NCBI GenBank assembly: GCA_963677445.2 | Contig: CAXXGF010000075.1 | Location: 1-64,000, forward strand | Reading direction: 5' to 3' | DNA from: G963677445 sp963677445 | Lineage (GTDB): Bacteria; Bacteroidota; Ignavibacteria; Ignavibacteriales; Melioribacteraceae | Length of the DNA: 64,000 bases | Notes under the pieces: model-generated | Told to the model about the DNA's origin: nothing | What the model saw: only the letters and a program-made list of their open reading frames with translations | The model's database searches: none | Shown: piece after piece, positions 34,676 to 43,419 of the stretch | Layout: the number at the start of each line of letters is the position of its first letter | Numbering within the stretch: the stretch's first letter is position 1 | Made by a program: the position numbers and the translations under genes

Positions 34676-34683
34676 AAATTTTG

Positions 34684-34818
34684 ATTATTCAAATCCTGAA
34701 GGGATAACAGGATTATAGAAATTGAATCAAGCAAACACATTATCAAATCCTGAAAGGATGAAATATAAACAGGTCAGACGAAATTTAATCAAAAGGCATT
34801 ATATCCCCCCGCGACGGA
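34684..34818. repeat. Intergenic DNA with repeated AAATCCTGAA phrase
   Basis: AAATCCTGAAGGGAT (about 34691) and AAATCCTGAAAGGATGAA (about 34745) are near-direct repeats about 54 bases apart and resemble CCTGAAAGGG units within the preceding MITE (34376 and 34445). No gene. Confidence 0.45.
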
Positions 34819-34869
34819 TAAAAAAAAGAGATGCCCCATTTCATAATAGCTGAAACGGCGACATCTCTT
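34819..34869 (-). terminator. Rho-independent terminator of the aldolase gene
   Basis: On the minus strand AAGAGATG (34869-34862) pairs with CATCTCTT (34833-34826), with an inner stem CCGTTTCA/TGAAATGG, followed by a run of eight T. It is placed 23 bases after the aldolase stop codon. Confidence 0.85.
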
Positions 34870-34891
34870 AAAATTGAAATAACAGCAGTGG

Positions 34892-35920
34892 TTAAACGCT
34901 GAGGGTGGTGCCTTCGCCGCGAAGATCGCTGATGGCAACCAGAACTCTTTCTTTCATTCCGTTCATAGCTTTTTTCATATAACCGCGAGGATCATACATT
35001 TTTTTGTTGCCAACTTCACCATCTACTTTCAGAACGCCATCATAGTTTGTCATTACGTGATGAACAATCGGACGGGTAAAAGCGTACTGTGTGTCAGTGT
35101 CGACATTCATTTTGATAACGCCATATTCCAGAGTCTCACGAATCTCTTCAAGTGATGAACCTGAACCGCCATGGAATACGAGATCGAATGAAGCGGCTTC
35201 GCCATATTTAGCCACAACGGCATCCTGGCCTTCTTTAAGTATGCCGGGGCGAAGTTTTACGTTGCCCGGTTTGTAAACGCCATGCACGTTGCCGAATGTA
35301 GCGGCAAACATGTAGCGGCCACCTTCTACTGAGGATAATCTTTCATATACATAGAGCATATCTTCGGGAGTTGTATAGAGCTTCTCGGCCGGGGCGCCTT
35401 CATTGCTTACGCCATCTTCTTCGCCGCCTACTACGCCTGCTTCAACTTCGAGGATGATTCCAAGTTCTTTACATTCTTCTAACAATTCAACAGCGATATC
35501 CATGTTTTCTTTCAGCGGAATAGCGGAGCCGTCAAACATGTGCGAGTTGAAGAGCGGCTTCTGACCCGCGGCGACTCTTTTTCTTGATTCCGCGATCAAT
35601 GGTTTCAGGAATGAATCAACTTTATCGGCCTGGCAGTGGTCGGTATGAAGGGCGATGTTGATATCATATTTTTCAGCGATAAGATGAACATGATTGGCGA
35701 TTGTGATAGCGCCAAGAGCCGCGTCTTTAAGCGCGCCTGAGGCAAACTGTCCGCCGCCTGTGGAAACCTGGATTATGCCATCCGATTTTGCTTCCGCGAA
35801 TGCTTCAATACACGCGTTCGCGGTTGCTTCACTTGTTACATTAATTGCGGGATAGGCGAATTTATTCTTTTTCGCGTTATCCAGCATTTCGCAATACTTG
35901 TTATAATCTACTACCGGCAT
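34892..35920 (-). CDS. fbaA: Class II fructose-bisphosphate aldolase
   Basis: 342 residues. Class IIA aldolase signatures: YPAINVTSEATANACIEAFA, IALHTDHCQADKVDSFLKP (Zn and catalytic His/Asp), LEVEAGVVGGEEDGV, the Zn-binding FGNVHGVYKPGNV and DLVFHGGSGSSLEEI, MNVDTDTQYAFTRPI and the C-terminal PRGYMKKAMNGMKERV. Cleaves fructose-1,6-bisphosphate to DHAP and glyceraldehyde-3-phosphate (and the reverse) in glycolysis/gluconeogenesis. Monocistronic with its own terminator, and GC-richer codons than its neighbours, as expected of a highly expressed gene. Confidence 0.95.
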   Translation of the reverse strand: MPVVDYNKYCEMLDNAKKNKFAYPAINVTSEATANACIEAFAEAKSDGIIQVSTGGGQFASGALKDAALGAITIANHVHLIAEKYDINIALHTDHCQADKVDSFLKPLIAESRKRVAAGQKPLFNSHMFDGSAIPLKENMDIAVELLEECKELGIILEVEAGVVGGEEDGVSNEGAPAEKLYTTPEDMLYVYERLSSVEGGRYMFAATFGNVHGVYKPGNVKLRPGILKEGQDAVVAKYGEAASFDLVFHGGSGSSLEEIRETLEYGVIKMNVDTDTQYAFTRPIVHHVMTNYDGVLKVDGEVGNKKMYDPRGYMKKAMNGMKERVLVAISDLRGEGTTLSV

Positions 35921-36309
35921 TGCTTATTCTCCTGTAATTTATTAATTAAAATAATAGCCACTATTCAAACTTACAAAGTTAACTAAATCACAGAAAAAAT
36001 GGTATTACTTTCCAAAAGTGTCTGAATTCAGAACTACTGATCCCATAAATAAAAAACTATAACTTACATGGATTCATTCGCAAAATAAAATCGCAGGATT
36101 GAAGTCTGGAAAAAAGTCCCGTCAGGGATCCGCCACGCAGGTTGTTGCAGATTCCCTTAGATAACAAGATTTCTTTCATTAGCCTTGTCACCCAAATATT
36201 TGTCAATCCCCTACAGGGATTCGTATTTCAATATTTCGCATATTTCTACAATAATTCCCGCATCTACAACGCGGTATTTTTAAAGAACCTTGTAGAGGTT
36301 CCATTATTG

Positions 36310-38222
36310 GTGTGCCGGGCATGACATAAGACTAACGGGTGCACAGAGCAAGTAAGTCCCAAAGGAGCCAAGATGACAGGAATCCTATAGCATGCGGCAA
36401 GGGTGTCCGAAGTGATTCGGAATCTGAAGGAAGCCGAAAACAAATATTCGTTCTGACGCACAGAAACCTGATAAGAGGCTGATTACTCTGGGTAATCGAG
36501 CCATGAATTGAGAAGCCCGAAAGTCATCCGGAAGAGTAATCAGTAGATCAAGTGGAACGGATAGAAAGCCTTATGTCTTACCCCGGGAGATCTCTGTACC
36601 TTCTGGCAACAGAAAAGGATATGGGTAACCATATGTGATGGGGACAGAGAAGTCAGCAGAAGACATACTAGCGTGAGAAGAAAGACCAAAGACGTGAAGG
36701 TCGGAATTCATTAAGACAGGAGTCGCCGAGAATGCGTAAAAGCAGAAAGCAACAGAAAAACAGAAGCCCTGAACAACTCGATTTATTTGAGAGCGTGAAG
36801 GAGAAACTCACAGAATCAACCACCGGCGGAACCGGAAAGGGGAGGAAAGGGAGAGTTGAACTGCTTTCGAAATTTGAAGAGAACCGATTCCAGACCAGAA
36901 ACATATCAGAGGAGATATTTGCCTATGTAAACCTAAACAAGAGCTACCAGCAAGTAATCCGAAACGGCGGAAGCGGAGGAACAGATAAAATGGATATGAG
37001 CGAATTTAAGCAATGGTACCCCAAAGGAATCATAGAAATACGGAAAGAACTACTAACAGAGCAATACAAAGTCAGTCCGGTACTAAAGGTGGAAATACCC
37101 AAACCATCAGGCGGAAAACGGATGTTAGGGATTCCCACAATAAAAGATCGCTTAATCCAACAGTCGATCCACCAGAAGCTAACGGAATACTACGAACCAC
37201 ACTTCAGCAACCACAGCTACGGATTCAGAGCGGGAAGAAGCGCGCATCAGGCTATAAGACAATCAGCAAAGTATATCAAAGAAGGAAAAGAATGGGTAGT
37301 TGACATAGATTTGGAAAAGTTCTTTGATAAGATCAACCATGACAGGCTAATGCAAAGAGTAAGTAAAAACATCGGAGATAAACGGCTCCTCCGATTGATA
37401 AACCAATACCTGAAAGCCGGAATAATGAACGACGGACTGACAGAACAGCGAGTATCGGGCACACCACAGGGAGGCCCATTATCGCCGTTGCTATCGAATA
37501 TAGTTCTTGATGAGCTGGATAAAGAGCTCGAAAGCAGAGGCCACAGTTTCTGTCGCTATGCCGATGACTGCAATATATATGTCAGAAGTGAAAAAGCAGG
37601 CCAAAGGGTAATGCAAAGTATAGTCAGATATATCGAGAACAAACTGAAATTGAAAGTCAACAAAGAAAAAAGTGGAGTAAGGCACTGCTCGAAAGTAAAA
37701 TTCCTTGGATATACAATAATGTCTAAAGGAAAAATACGAGTGGCCGATAAATCCATAGATCGATTGAAAGAGAAACTCAAGGAATTAACAGGCCGGACCA
37801 GAGGAGTAAGTTACAGCCGGGTAATAAGCGAACTAAACGCAGTAATAATCGGCTGGACAAATTACTTTGGGATGGCAAATACGTGGCTGGCCGACATCCG
37901 GAATATAGAAGGATGGCTGAGAAGAAGGCTAAGAATGTATCGCCTGAAACAATGCAAGCGCAAGTATACACAGTATAAGTTCCTGAGAAGTCGGGGAATC
38001 AGAGAAAGAGATGCCTGGAATGTAGTGAATTATTCCCAGGGATGGTGGAGGATGACGCTACACCCAACGGTAACAAAAGCGATGGGAATCAAGTGGTTCG
38101 AGGAGCTCGGATTAGAATCACTTCTGAAGAGAGTAGAAGGTTCAACTTAATGGAAACCGCCGTGGTACGAGAGTATGCCCGGTGGTGTGGGGGGACGGCG
38201 GCGCTGCCGCCTCCTACCCGAT
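36310..38222 (+). mobile_element. Group II intron
   Basis: 5' end GTGTGCCGGGCATGACATAA, 3' end with domain V/VI: AACCGCCGTGGTACGAGAGT, GGTGGTGTGGGGGGACGGCG, closing with CCTCCTACCCGAT at 38222. The boundaries agree with the intact repeat at 47048, where ATTATTG is followed directly by TAGAAAAT; here ATTATTG ends at 36309 and TAGCAGAAAAT begins at 38223. Total 1913 bases, encoding a maturase/reverse transcriptase in domain IV. Confidence 0.88.
36732..38150 (+). CDS. ltrA: Group II intron reverse transcriptase/maturase, no endonuclease domain
   Basis: 472 residues. RT domains 0-7 in order, including LKVEIPKPSGGKRMLGIPTI, NHSYGFRAGRSAHQAI, VVDIDLEKFFDKINHDRLM, GTPQGGPLSPLLSNIVLDEL and the catalytic CRYADDCNIYV. 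A maturase (X/GIIM) domain follows from about 370 to 460 (ELNAVIIGWTNYFGMANTW, LRRRLRMYRLKQCKRK). No HNH endonuclease, so retrotransposition would rely on DNA nicks or forks. The frame is intact, so the intron may be active. The first 70 residues (QLDLFESVKEKLTES) are typical of this bacterial subgroup. Confidence 0.93.
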   Translation: MRKSRKQQKNRSPEQLDLFESVKEKLTESTTGGTGKGRKGRVELLSKFEENRFQTRNISEEIFAYVNLNKSYQQVIRNGGSGGTDKMDMSEFKQWYPKGIIEIRKELLTEQYKVSPVLKVEIPKPSGGKRMLGIPTIKDRLIQQSIHQKLTEYYEPHFSNHSYGFRAGRSAHQAIRQSAKYIKEGKEWVVDIDLEKFFDKINHDRLMQRVSKNIGDKRLLRLINQYLKAGIMNDGLTEQRVSGTPQGGPLSPLLSNIVLDELDKELESRGHSFCRYADDCNIYVRSEKAGQRVMQSIVRYIENKLKLKVNKEKSGVRHCSKVKFLGYTIMSKGKIRVADKSIDRLKEKLKELTGRTRGVSYSRVISELNAVIIGWTNYFGMANTWLADIRNIEGWLRRRLRMYRLKQCKRKYTQYKFLRSRGIRERDAWNVVNYSQGWWRMTLHPTVTKAMGIKWFEELGLESLLKRVEGST

Positions 38223-38437
38223 TAGCAGAAAATGGGGCTTTATTATAAATAATCCCTGTAGGGGATTTACAATATTTTCGATAAATCTTCCCTGCAACAA
38301 CCTGCGCGTCGGACAGGCTGACAGAAAATAGCCCCGCAATTCATTGTGGGGTAAAGGAATTAGTAATTTGCGATAAACTTTCGCGATTTCATTTTGCGAG
38401 AGGTAAGGAGTTCTGATATTTGCTTTTCACTGTTTTA
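38223..38437. other. Right part of the split MITE and flank
   Basis: Contains the 3' exon side of the intron, the right terminus of the MITE (to 38415) and the spacer before the promoter at 38438. No gene. Confidence 0.5.
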
Positions 38438-38468
38438 TTGACAAATCCGGGTTTAAACAAAGTATAAT
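38438..38468 (+). promoter_or_regulatory. Possible promoter upstream of the M50 gene
   Basis: TTGACA at 38438-38443 and TATAAT at 38463-38468, both perfect but with a 19-base spacer. Located 23 bases right of the MITE end. Supports transcription of the leader and of 38652. Confidence 0.45.
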
Positions 38469-38475
38469 AACCATC

Positions 38476-38529
38476 ATGTTAAATAGAGATGATAAACCGG
38501 AAGAGAAGAAAATGATTGGTAATGTGTAA
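38476..38529 (+). CDS. Possible 17-residue leader peptide
   Basis: ATG at 38476 encodes MLNRDDKPEEKKMIGNV and stops at 38529, just before a strong hairpin (38540-38564). No clear ribosome binding site. The position between promoter and hairpin is that of an attenuator leader peptide, but the composition (charged, no single-residue runs) gives no clue. Low certainty that it is translated. Confidence 0.2.
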   Translation: MLNRDDKPEEKKMIGNV

Positions 38530-38539
38530 AATATTGCTG

Positions 38540-38564
38540 CTTCCGCAAAGCAGGTTTGCGGAAG
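38540..38564 (+). promoter_or_regulatory. Strong hairpin in the leader of the M50 gene
   Basis: CTTCCGCAAA (38540-38549) pairs perfectly with TTTGCGGAAG (38555-38564) over a GCAGG loop. No T tract follows, so it is not a simple terminator. It lies about 88 bases upstream of the M50 start. Confidence 0.55.
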
Positions 38565-38651
38565 AATAATTCATATGTTATATTTATAAAGGAATATTGC
38601 ATGGGTATCTTATATTGTTAATAATAAACATTTAGGTTTGATAGCGGGAAA

Positions 38652-39665
38652 ATGAAAGAAGAAACAGAAGGCATGCAGAATGTAAGACCAGGGAGTTTCA
38701 CAGACCCTGAAGTAAAAGAAGCATATGAAGAACTTTTTTCTGAAGGTGGTCATGAAAAAATTTCGCACAATATATTGAGCGTGGTCATTATTATTCTTTT
38801 TTATTATTTCTCAGGATTATTTGATGATCTCTTTGTCGGTATTGGGATATTCCTCGTTGTGGTTTCGGTTCATGAAGCGGGACACTATTTTTATATGAGG
38901 TATCGGGGTTTCACATTTCCCGGTATGCTTCTTTTCCCATTCATGATCAGCATTCGGGATGGAGCCAGAGGCGACAATGACGCGGCGGGGAGAGCTATGG
39001 CATATTTAGCGGGTCCTCTTCCCGGAATTATTATCGGATTGGGTCTGTTGATCATTTCAAATTTTGTCAGTGCAAACTATTTCGCAATGGCTGGTGTAAT
39101 GTTTGTTACGTACAATGGATTTAATCTTCTGCCTTTATCTATTTTGGATGGAGGGGCCTTTTTATATGAGCTGCATTCGAAATATAATAAATACCTTCAG
39201 ATAAGTGTACATCTGGCAGCGGGATTAGTGATACTTTATTATATTCCGGCAGCTTTAGTTTTGCTGATAATTGCTGTAGCTCTCAATATTATTTACTCAA
39301 AAGATTTCAATAAAAGTATGGTTGAAGAACTAAGAAAGGAATTCCCCGAAAATAATGGCAAAGATTTTTTCCGTCAGGATTTTGGTTTGGTAACCAGGGT
39401 GATCTCAAAATATAATTCTGCGATTCCGGATAAAAGAAAGCGGGTTTATTCGAGGGCATGCTTTAATGATCTGTGGAGAAGACTGCACCTGAAAATGCCT
39501 TCGTTAAGGGTAAGGACCGGATTAACAGTTTTTTATATAATTATTCTGACCGTGTCGTTTTTAGTGTTTGATCACTATTTCATATCCGGAGAGGGAGGAC
39601 CGAAGGAGTGGAATAAATTTTCAAATGGGGAAAACAATAAGGTTTTAATAAACGAGACAAATTAG
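38652..39665 (+). CDS. M50-family (site-2 protease-like) membrane metalloprotease
   Basis: 337 residues. Zinc motif VHEAGHYFYMRYRG (His74, Glu75, His78) within the second hydrophobic block and the third metal ligand in NLLPLSILDGGAFLYEL (Asp166), the standard S2P arrangement in which the active site lies in the membrane. About 6 helices; a soluble segment of about 70 residues (about 230-300) precedes a final helix (FYIIILTVSFLVFDHYFI). S2P enzymes cleave membrane-embedded helices of regulators or do housekeeping processing. The substrate is unknown. No anti-sigma gene is adjacent. Confidence 0.85.
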   Translation: MKEETEGMQNVRPGSFTDPEVKEAYEELFSEGGHEKISHNILSVVIIILFYYFSGLFDDLFVGIGIFLVVVSVHEAGHYFYMRYRGFTFPGMLLFPFMISIRDGARGDNDAAGRAMAYLAGPLPGIIIGLGLLIISNFVSANYFAMAGVMFVTYNGFNLLPLSILDGGAFLYELHSKYNKYLQISVHLAAGLVILYYIPAALVLLIIAVALNIIYSKDFNKSMVEELRKEFPENNGKDFFRQDFGLVTRVISKYNSAIPDKRKRVYSRACFNDLWRRLHLKMPSLRVRTGLTVFYIIILTVSFLVFDHYFISGEGGPKEWNKFSNGENNKVLINETN

Positions 39666-39686
39666 TTATTATGTAAGAGGCAATTC

Positions 39687-40388
39687 ATGATAAGGATTTT
39701 TATAATATGTATGATGATGACAAACTTTTTTGTTACGGCGCAGGAAGGAAAAGTTATTTACCTTCCTGAAACAGAAAACCTTGCCTGTCCTGAAATACTT
39801 CTGAAAACGGAATTAAACGCGAAAAGAAAGGTGACATTTGATGTTATAAATCGGAAGCCTGTAAACGTGATAGTTAAAAGGCTCGATTCATTGAATTTTG
39901 AGGGGATTGATGAGAAAACTATCGGCAACCTTGACAGTCTGATATTTGTCAATGACACAACCAATTTCAGCATAATCTTTGAATATCTTATTCGTGAAAA
40001 TATCAGTAATAATTATGTGGAATATCCTTACCAGGGTTTAATAAAAGCTGTTTACAGGAAAACAAATACTGAAATAAAGGAGTATAATGACTATTCCCTT
40101 GAGTGTGATTGTGAAAATTATTCTGTTACCAGGACCGGTTATATTCATACAGGAAAAGTTATTACAGGTAAATCGGATATTCTCGTTGAACTGACTTTCA
40201 CGGATACCGGAACAGAGGTAAAAGTATTGCGGAATAATTTACCGCAATTAGACGGCGAAATTTTAGATTACTCGGAAAACATGACAAAGGAACAATTTAA
40301 GTGTGATAACTTTACCCCGGAAAAATATTATTTAAGCCTCAAAGTGGTAAGATGGTTTGGGAAAGGGGATTATTCGAGGGTATTTTAG
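39687..40388 (+). CDS. Secreted protein of unknown function
   Basis: 233 residues, with AAGAGG before the ATG. Signal peptide MIRIFIICMMMTNFFVTA. Contains four Cys (ENLACPEILL, LECDCENYSV and EQFKCDNF) that may form disulphides. Beta-rich, with TGYIHTGKVITGKSDILVEL. No family recognised. It follows the M50 gene after 21 bases and is probably co-transcribed. Confidence 0.65.
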   Translation: MIRIFIICMMMTNFFVTAQEGKVIYLPETENLACPEILLKTELNAKRKVTFDVINRKPVNVIVKRLDSLNFEGIDEKTIGNLDSLIFVNDTTNFSIIFEYLIRENISNNYVEYPYQGLIKAVYRKTNTEIKEYNDYSLECDCENYSVTRTGYIHTGKVITGKSDILVELTFTDTGTEVKVLRNNLPQLDGEILDYSENMTKEQFKCDNFTPEKYYLSLKVVRWFGKGDYSRVF

Positions 40389-40549
40389 GCGCTATATCAA
40401 ATTTTTTTTGCATTTTTATGGCAGCTTATGAAGAGGCAGGTTGACATTTTCCCATTGACCGGTAAGAGGGGAAATATTATATTGAAATATAAATAATCAC
40501 TATTATGATGAATGGGATTTAAGCTCTTAATACTCAGACAGGGGGACAT

Positions 40550-41410
40550 TTGAAGCGTCCGGTTAGTGTTACAGTTATTTCGATATTGCAGATTGTTTTC
40601 AGCGCCCTGGGAATATTGTCACTTCCACTTTATTTTATCCCCGATATGGCAGAGGTCGCTCAAAAGTATACCGATTATTCAATTGAACTTAACATGTTAG
40701 TTGCGGTTATCGGTAATATATTCAGCGTCACTTCGGGTATACTAATGCTCAAGGGGAAGGAATCGGGAAGAAAAATTCTTTTCTATTATTTCCCGGCGGC
40801 TATCCTGGTAAGTCTGATACTGATGAAGTATCCGTTTATGGTGTTGTTTTCAGTAATATATTATTTAGCGCTGTTATATTTTCTGACCAGGGAGCATGTC
40901 CTGATGTTCTTCAGGGGAGAGGATTGGCAGAACGCGGTTCCGGCGAAGATACCACGGGTTGAAGCGACTAAAAGGAGCGCGGGGCAAAAGGTAGGCGCGG
41001 TTATATTACTGATTTTCGGCGGATATATCTTTTTTACGATGCTTTTTGTATCTACATTAAATATTGGTAGTAATACTGTATATGCGGTAATGCTTGTAAT
41101 ATTTACAATTATAGCGCTGGTATTTCTGATTCCGGGTGTTTTATTATGGGGAAAAGAAAAGTGGAAAACGTCATCAGGAATTGTACTTGTAGTGAGTGGT
41201 TTGATGTCGGTCGCGGTTACCGCCTACATGCAATTTTTCATAAACTCGGGTCTGGCTGAAAATTTGCCGAAAAAAGGAATGGAAATTTTTGAGATTGATT
41301 CACTATTTGAAGTGCTATTGCTATCAATTATCGTTTCCCTAACGGGAATCTTATTACTGATTTTTGACCGGGGAAAAAGGGAATCTGCCCGGTTTAACGA
41401 GGGAAAATAA
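40550..41410 (+). CDS. Multi-pass membrane protein of unknown function
   Basis: 286 residues from a TTG at 40550 with GGGGGA five bases upstream. About eight hydrophobic helices arranged as two similar four-helix halves (VTVISILQIVFSALGILSLP and AVILLIFGGYIFFTMLFV), separated by a polar linker near residue 125-150. No catalytic motif is visible. The family is not identified. Confidence 0.7.
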   Translation: MKRPVSVTVISILQIVFSALGILSLPLYFIPDMAEVAQKYTDYSIELNMLVAVIGNIFSVTSGILMLKGKESGRKILFYYFPAAILVSLILMKYPFMVLFSVIYYLALLYFLTREHVLMFFRGEDWQNAVPAKIPRVEATKRSAGQKVGAVILLIFGGYIFFTMLFVSTLNIGSNTVYAVMLVIFTIIALVFLIPGVLLWGKEKWKTSSGIVLVVSGLMSVAVTAYMQFFINSGLAENLPKKGMEIFEIDSLFEVLLLSIIVSLTGILLLIFDRGKRESARFNEGK

Positions 41411-41452
41411 AAACCTCAAAACAGAAATGATTTGTTTAACGGAGAAATAGAG

Positions 41453-42279
41453 ATGACAAAAAAAATATTTTTTGTATTGTTAATTTCAGCGATAGTTATC
41501 TTTGGGGAGGGCCGGGGAAACAACAATAACATTAAAATCGGGTGTGGAGAGAGTCGCTTTTATTGTTGTGGTTAACAAAGTCGGGCTGATTGATAAATAT
41601 GATAATATATGCCTTTATGAGGTTATCAGCAAGGTAAGGACCAACAGTGAAGAAATAGTGAAAAATATTCTCGAAAACACAAAAGGAAGCTCTTACGAGA
41701 AAATAGATTTTGATTACATTGTAACAATCGGCGAACAGAAGTGGAAACCGGAGGAGAAAAAGTTCAGAGGAAGGATCCTAACTTACCGTTCTTTCGATTA
41801 TACAGTTTCGACCGATATGATGCTGCTGGCCGATTTCAGTCTCAGCTTTACCTCGCCATATACTCCACGGCTTATAATAAAACATGGCTGGTCGGTCGGA
41901 TCTGTTGTGCCCGATAAACATATTTACCTGGTTCCAAGTTTTAATTTGGAATAGGCCGATATTTTGAATATGGAGATTTCAGGATAAATGTGGTGGCCCA
42001 GATTATCCGTTCATTCCATCCGGAATATACCGACTATGACGATGGAAGAGATGGCGGAGTGCTATATGGTTTTGATATTTACGGGCAATATTTGCTTGGA
42101 GAAAAAAAACATTATATGATAACACTGGGACTAAACATTCTTTCAACTCATTTGCTACAGACAGCAAGCAGAATATGTTCAACCTTTATATCGGTTTCGT
42201 ATTAATTACGACAGGTGATAAATCCAGGATAAAAAAATTGGATTTATCAATCATTTGTGTCATATCCGATTTACATTGA
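41453..42279 (+). pseudogene. Outer membrane beta-barrel-like protein with three frameshifts
   Basis: A signal peptide MTKKIFFVLLISAIVIFG starts at 41453 but the frame is lost near 41501-41506; GRAGETTITLKSGVERVAFI continues in the next frame to 41954. A third frame continues FGIGRYFEYGDFRINVVAQI from about 41947, and a fourth segment FNSFATDSKQNMFNLYIGFV follows a last shift near 42138. Each break is explained by loss of a single base within a homopolymer (GGGG, TTT, TTT). The reconstructed protein of about 270 residues has amphipathic strands with aromatic ends, like a small outer membrane protein. Confidence 0.65.
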
Positions 42280-43036
42280 TAAATCTGAGAAATAAAGTAG
42301 CCGGCAAAATTGTGAATATCTGAGTTGATCCTGATGTTATGGAGCACGCTGAAAACATCCTGAACACTTTAGTCGGCTTAATAATACTATTCTTGTTTTT
42401 TGTAGCAGAATATTGAATCTGTATGTTTATAAAAACGAGACGTACTCGTACTCATGTTACAGGTACACGTAATCGTACTCGAAAAAAGGATTATGATTAC
42501 TCCGTAAGGAGTTAAATTCTACGCAAAATGGCAAGTTTTAAGTTAAATGGCAGTAAATTCCGCATTAGATTCCGGTCTTTTTGCAAAGGAAGCGAAAAAC
42601 CGGAATGACAATCAATCAGGTATGTAATTGTGGAAAACCCAAAAGTCCCATTTGTCCCATGAGTCCCCTTGTTATCTCACTTCTGGTTTGCCAGTCTATG
42701 ATTAAAATTATGATTACTCCTTTTGATTTCGGCTTTGCCAGCTATGGAATAAGCCGGTCTGTCGCGATAAATATGTTTTACAGGATGGTGATCCTTAAAA
42801 AAGGATTGCCGTGGCAGCCTGATCTTGATGAAACTGAATATATTAAACAAAATCCAAAACTTTTTGAGTAGATTATAAGAGTGATAAGGAATTCAGGGGC
42901 AATTTGTGATGTCCATAAGTCCAGGACTGATTATTCTTACTATTGTTGATTTCTATGTTATTTTTTGATACTTTATTTACTATGAGAAATAAAACAGGAT
43001 TGTCCAGAGATAATAATTATTCGCGGGAATCAAAAA
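42280..43036. repeat. Repeat-rich DNA with gene debris
   Basis: No intact gene. Holds a CGTACT/CGTAAT hexamer-like tract (about 42440-42482), a block GGAGTTAAATTCTACGCAAA (42508-42527) and dispersed repeat copy B (42641-42716). An open stretch at about 42722-42871 (GLPWQPDLDETEYIKQNPKL at its end) may be the 3' remnant of a gene; I do not recognise it. Confidence 0.45.
42641..42716 (+). repeat. Dispersed repeat, copy B
   Basis: AAAAGTCCCATTTGTCCCAT, GAGTCCCCTTGTTATCTCAC, TTCTGGTTTGCCAGTCTATG then ATTAAAATTATGATTACT; closely matches 25531-25600 read on the minus strand. Confidence 0.65.
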
Positions 43037-43190
43037 ATGCAAAGAACTTTTACATTGGAGTATTGGATTGATGATGATTGGTATATTGGCCGCCTTAAGA
43101 AGCGCCGGGTGTTTTCAGTCAGGGTGAAACACTGAGGAACTTGAGATAATATTCGCGACGCATATAAAATGATGATTTGAGTGATTCTGA
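43037..43190 (+). pseudogene. hicB: HicB antitoxin fragment with multiple frameshifts
   Basis: Reads MQRTFTLEYWIDDDWYIGRL, a typical HicB start, then loses frame. APGVFSQGETL, EELE and DNIRDAYKMMI appear in successive frames; joined by three one-base insertions they give the classic HicB core (GRLKEAPGVFSQGETLEEL). All the losses are of one G from GG pairs. The normal C-terminal part is not clear. It is upstream of an intact hicA. Confidence 0.7.
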
Positions 43191-43239
43191 TTCAATCTCA
43201 TAAATGATAAAAAAACGAAGATATTCTGCTTGATGTTGC

Positions 43240-43407
43240 ATGAAGAGGGGCAACTTTATTAAGGAGCTCATCAGGCAGGGATGTTATTTGTATCGACATG
43301 GGAAAAAACATGATATTTATATCAATCAAAATAATGGCAGGAAGGCGCCGATACCAAGACATTCTGAAATAAAAGAAAATCTCTGTAAAATAATAGAGTT
43401 CAATTAG
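43240..43407 (+). CDS. hicA: HicA-type mRNA interferase toxin
   Basis: 55 residues, frame intact. MKRGNFIKELIRQGCYLYRH then GKKHDIYINQNNGRKAPIPR and HSEIKENLCKIIEF: the HicA double-stranded-RNA-binding-like fold with the conserved GxxxxRHGKKHDIY segment containing the catalytic His. HicA cleaves mRNA and is neutralised by HicB. Here the antitoxin frame just upstream is broken, an unexpected state if the toxin is active. Gene order hicB-hicA is one of the two usual ones. Confidence 0.8.
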   Translation: MKRGNFIKELIRQGCYLYRHGKKHDIYINQNNGRKAPIPRHSEIKENLCKIIEFN

Positions 43408-43419
43408 GTTTATCGGACA

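Larger units (their letters stand above)
36029..38415 (+). mobile_element. Long CAGAACTCCT MITE copy interrupted by a group II intron
   Basis: Left end CAGAACTACTGATCCCATAA, TTACATGGATTCATTCGCAA, then AAATAAAATCGC; right end CGCGATTTCATTTTGCGAG...GGTAAGGAGTTCTG, as in the copy at 47048. Removing 36310-38222 leaves about 474 bases. The interior holds CCCCTACAGGGATT, CTTGTAGAGGTTCC and, after the intron, ATCCCTGTAGGGGATT, plus an inverted pair CGCAGGTTGTTGCAG (36135-36149)/CTGCAACAACCTGCG (38292-38306). No target duplication is recognisable (flanks GAATT and ATATT). Confidence 0.75.

Noticed and set aside
34373..34760. Repeated CCTGAAAGGG phrases resembling a small CRISPR array
   Set aside because: Spacing is irregular, units diverge, there are no constant-length spacers and no cas genes.
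36732..38150. Reverse transcriptase as a retron or diversity-generating element
   Set aside because: A maturase domain and flanking intron domains V/VI identify a group II intron; no msr/msd or variable repeat pair.
42581..42871. 96-codon open frame
   Set aside because: Runs through dispersed repeat copy B; only the last third looks protein-like, so it is treated as gene debris.
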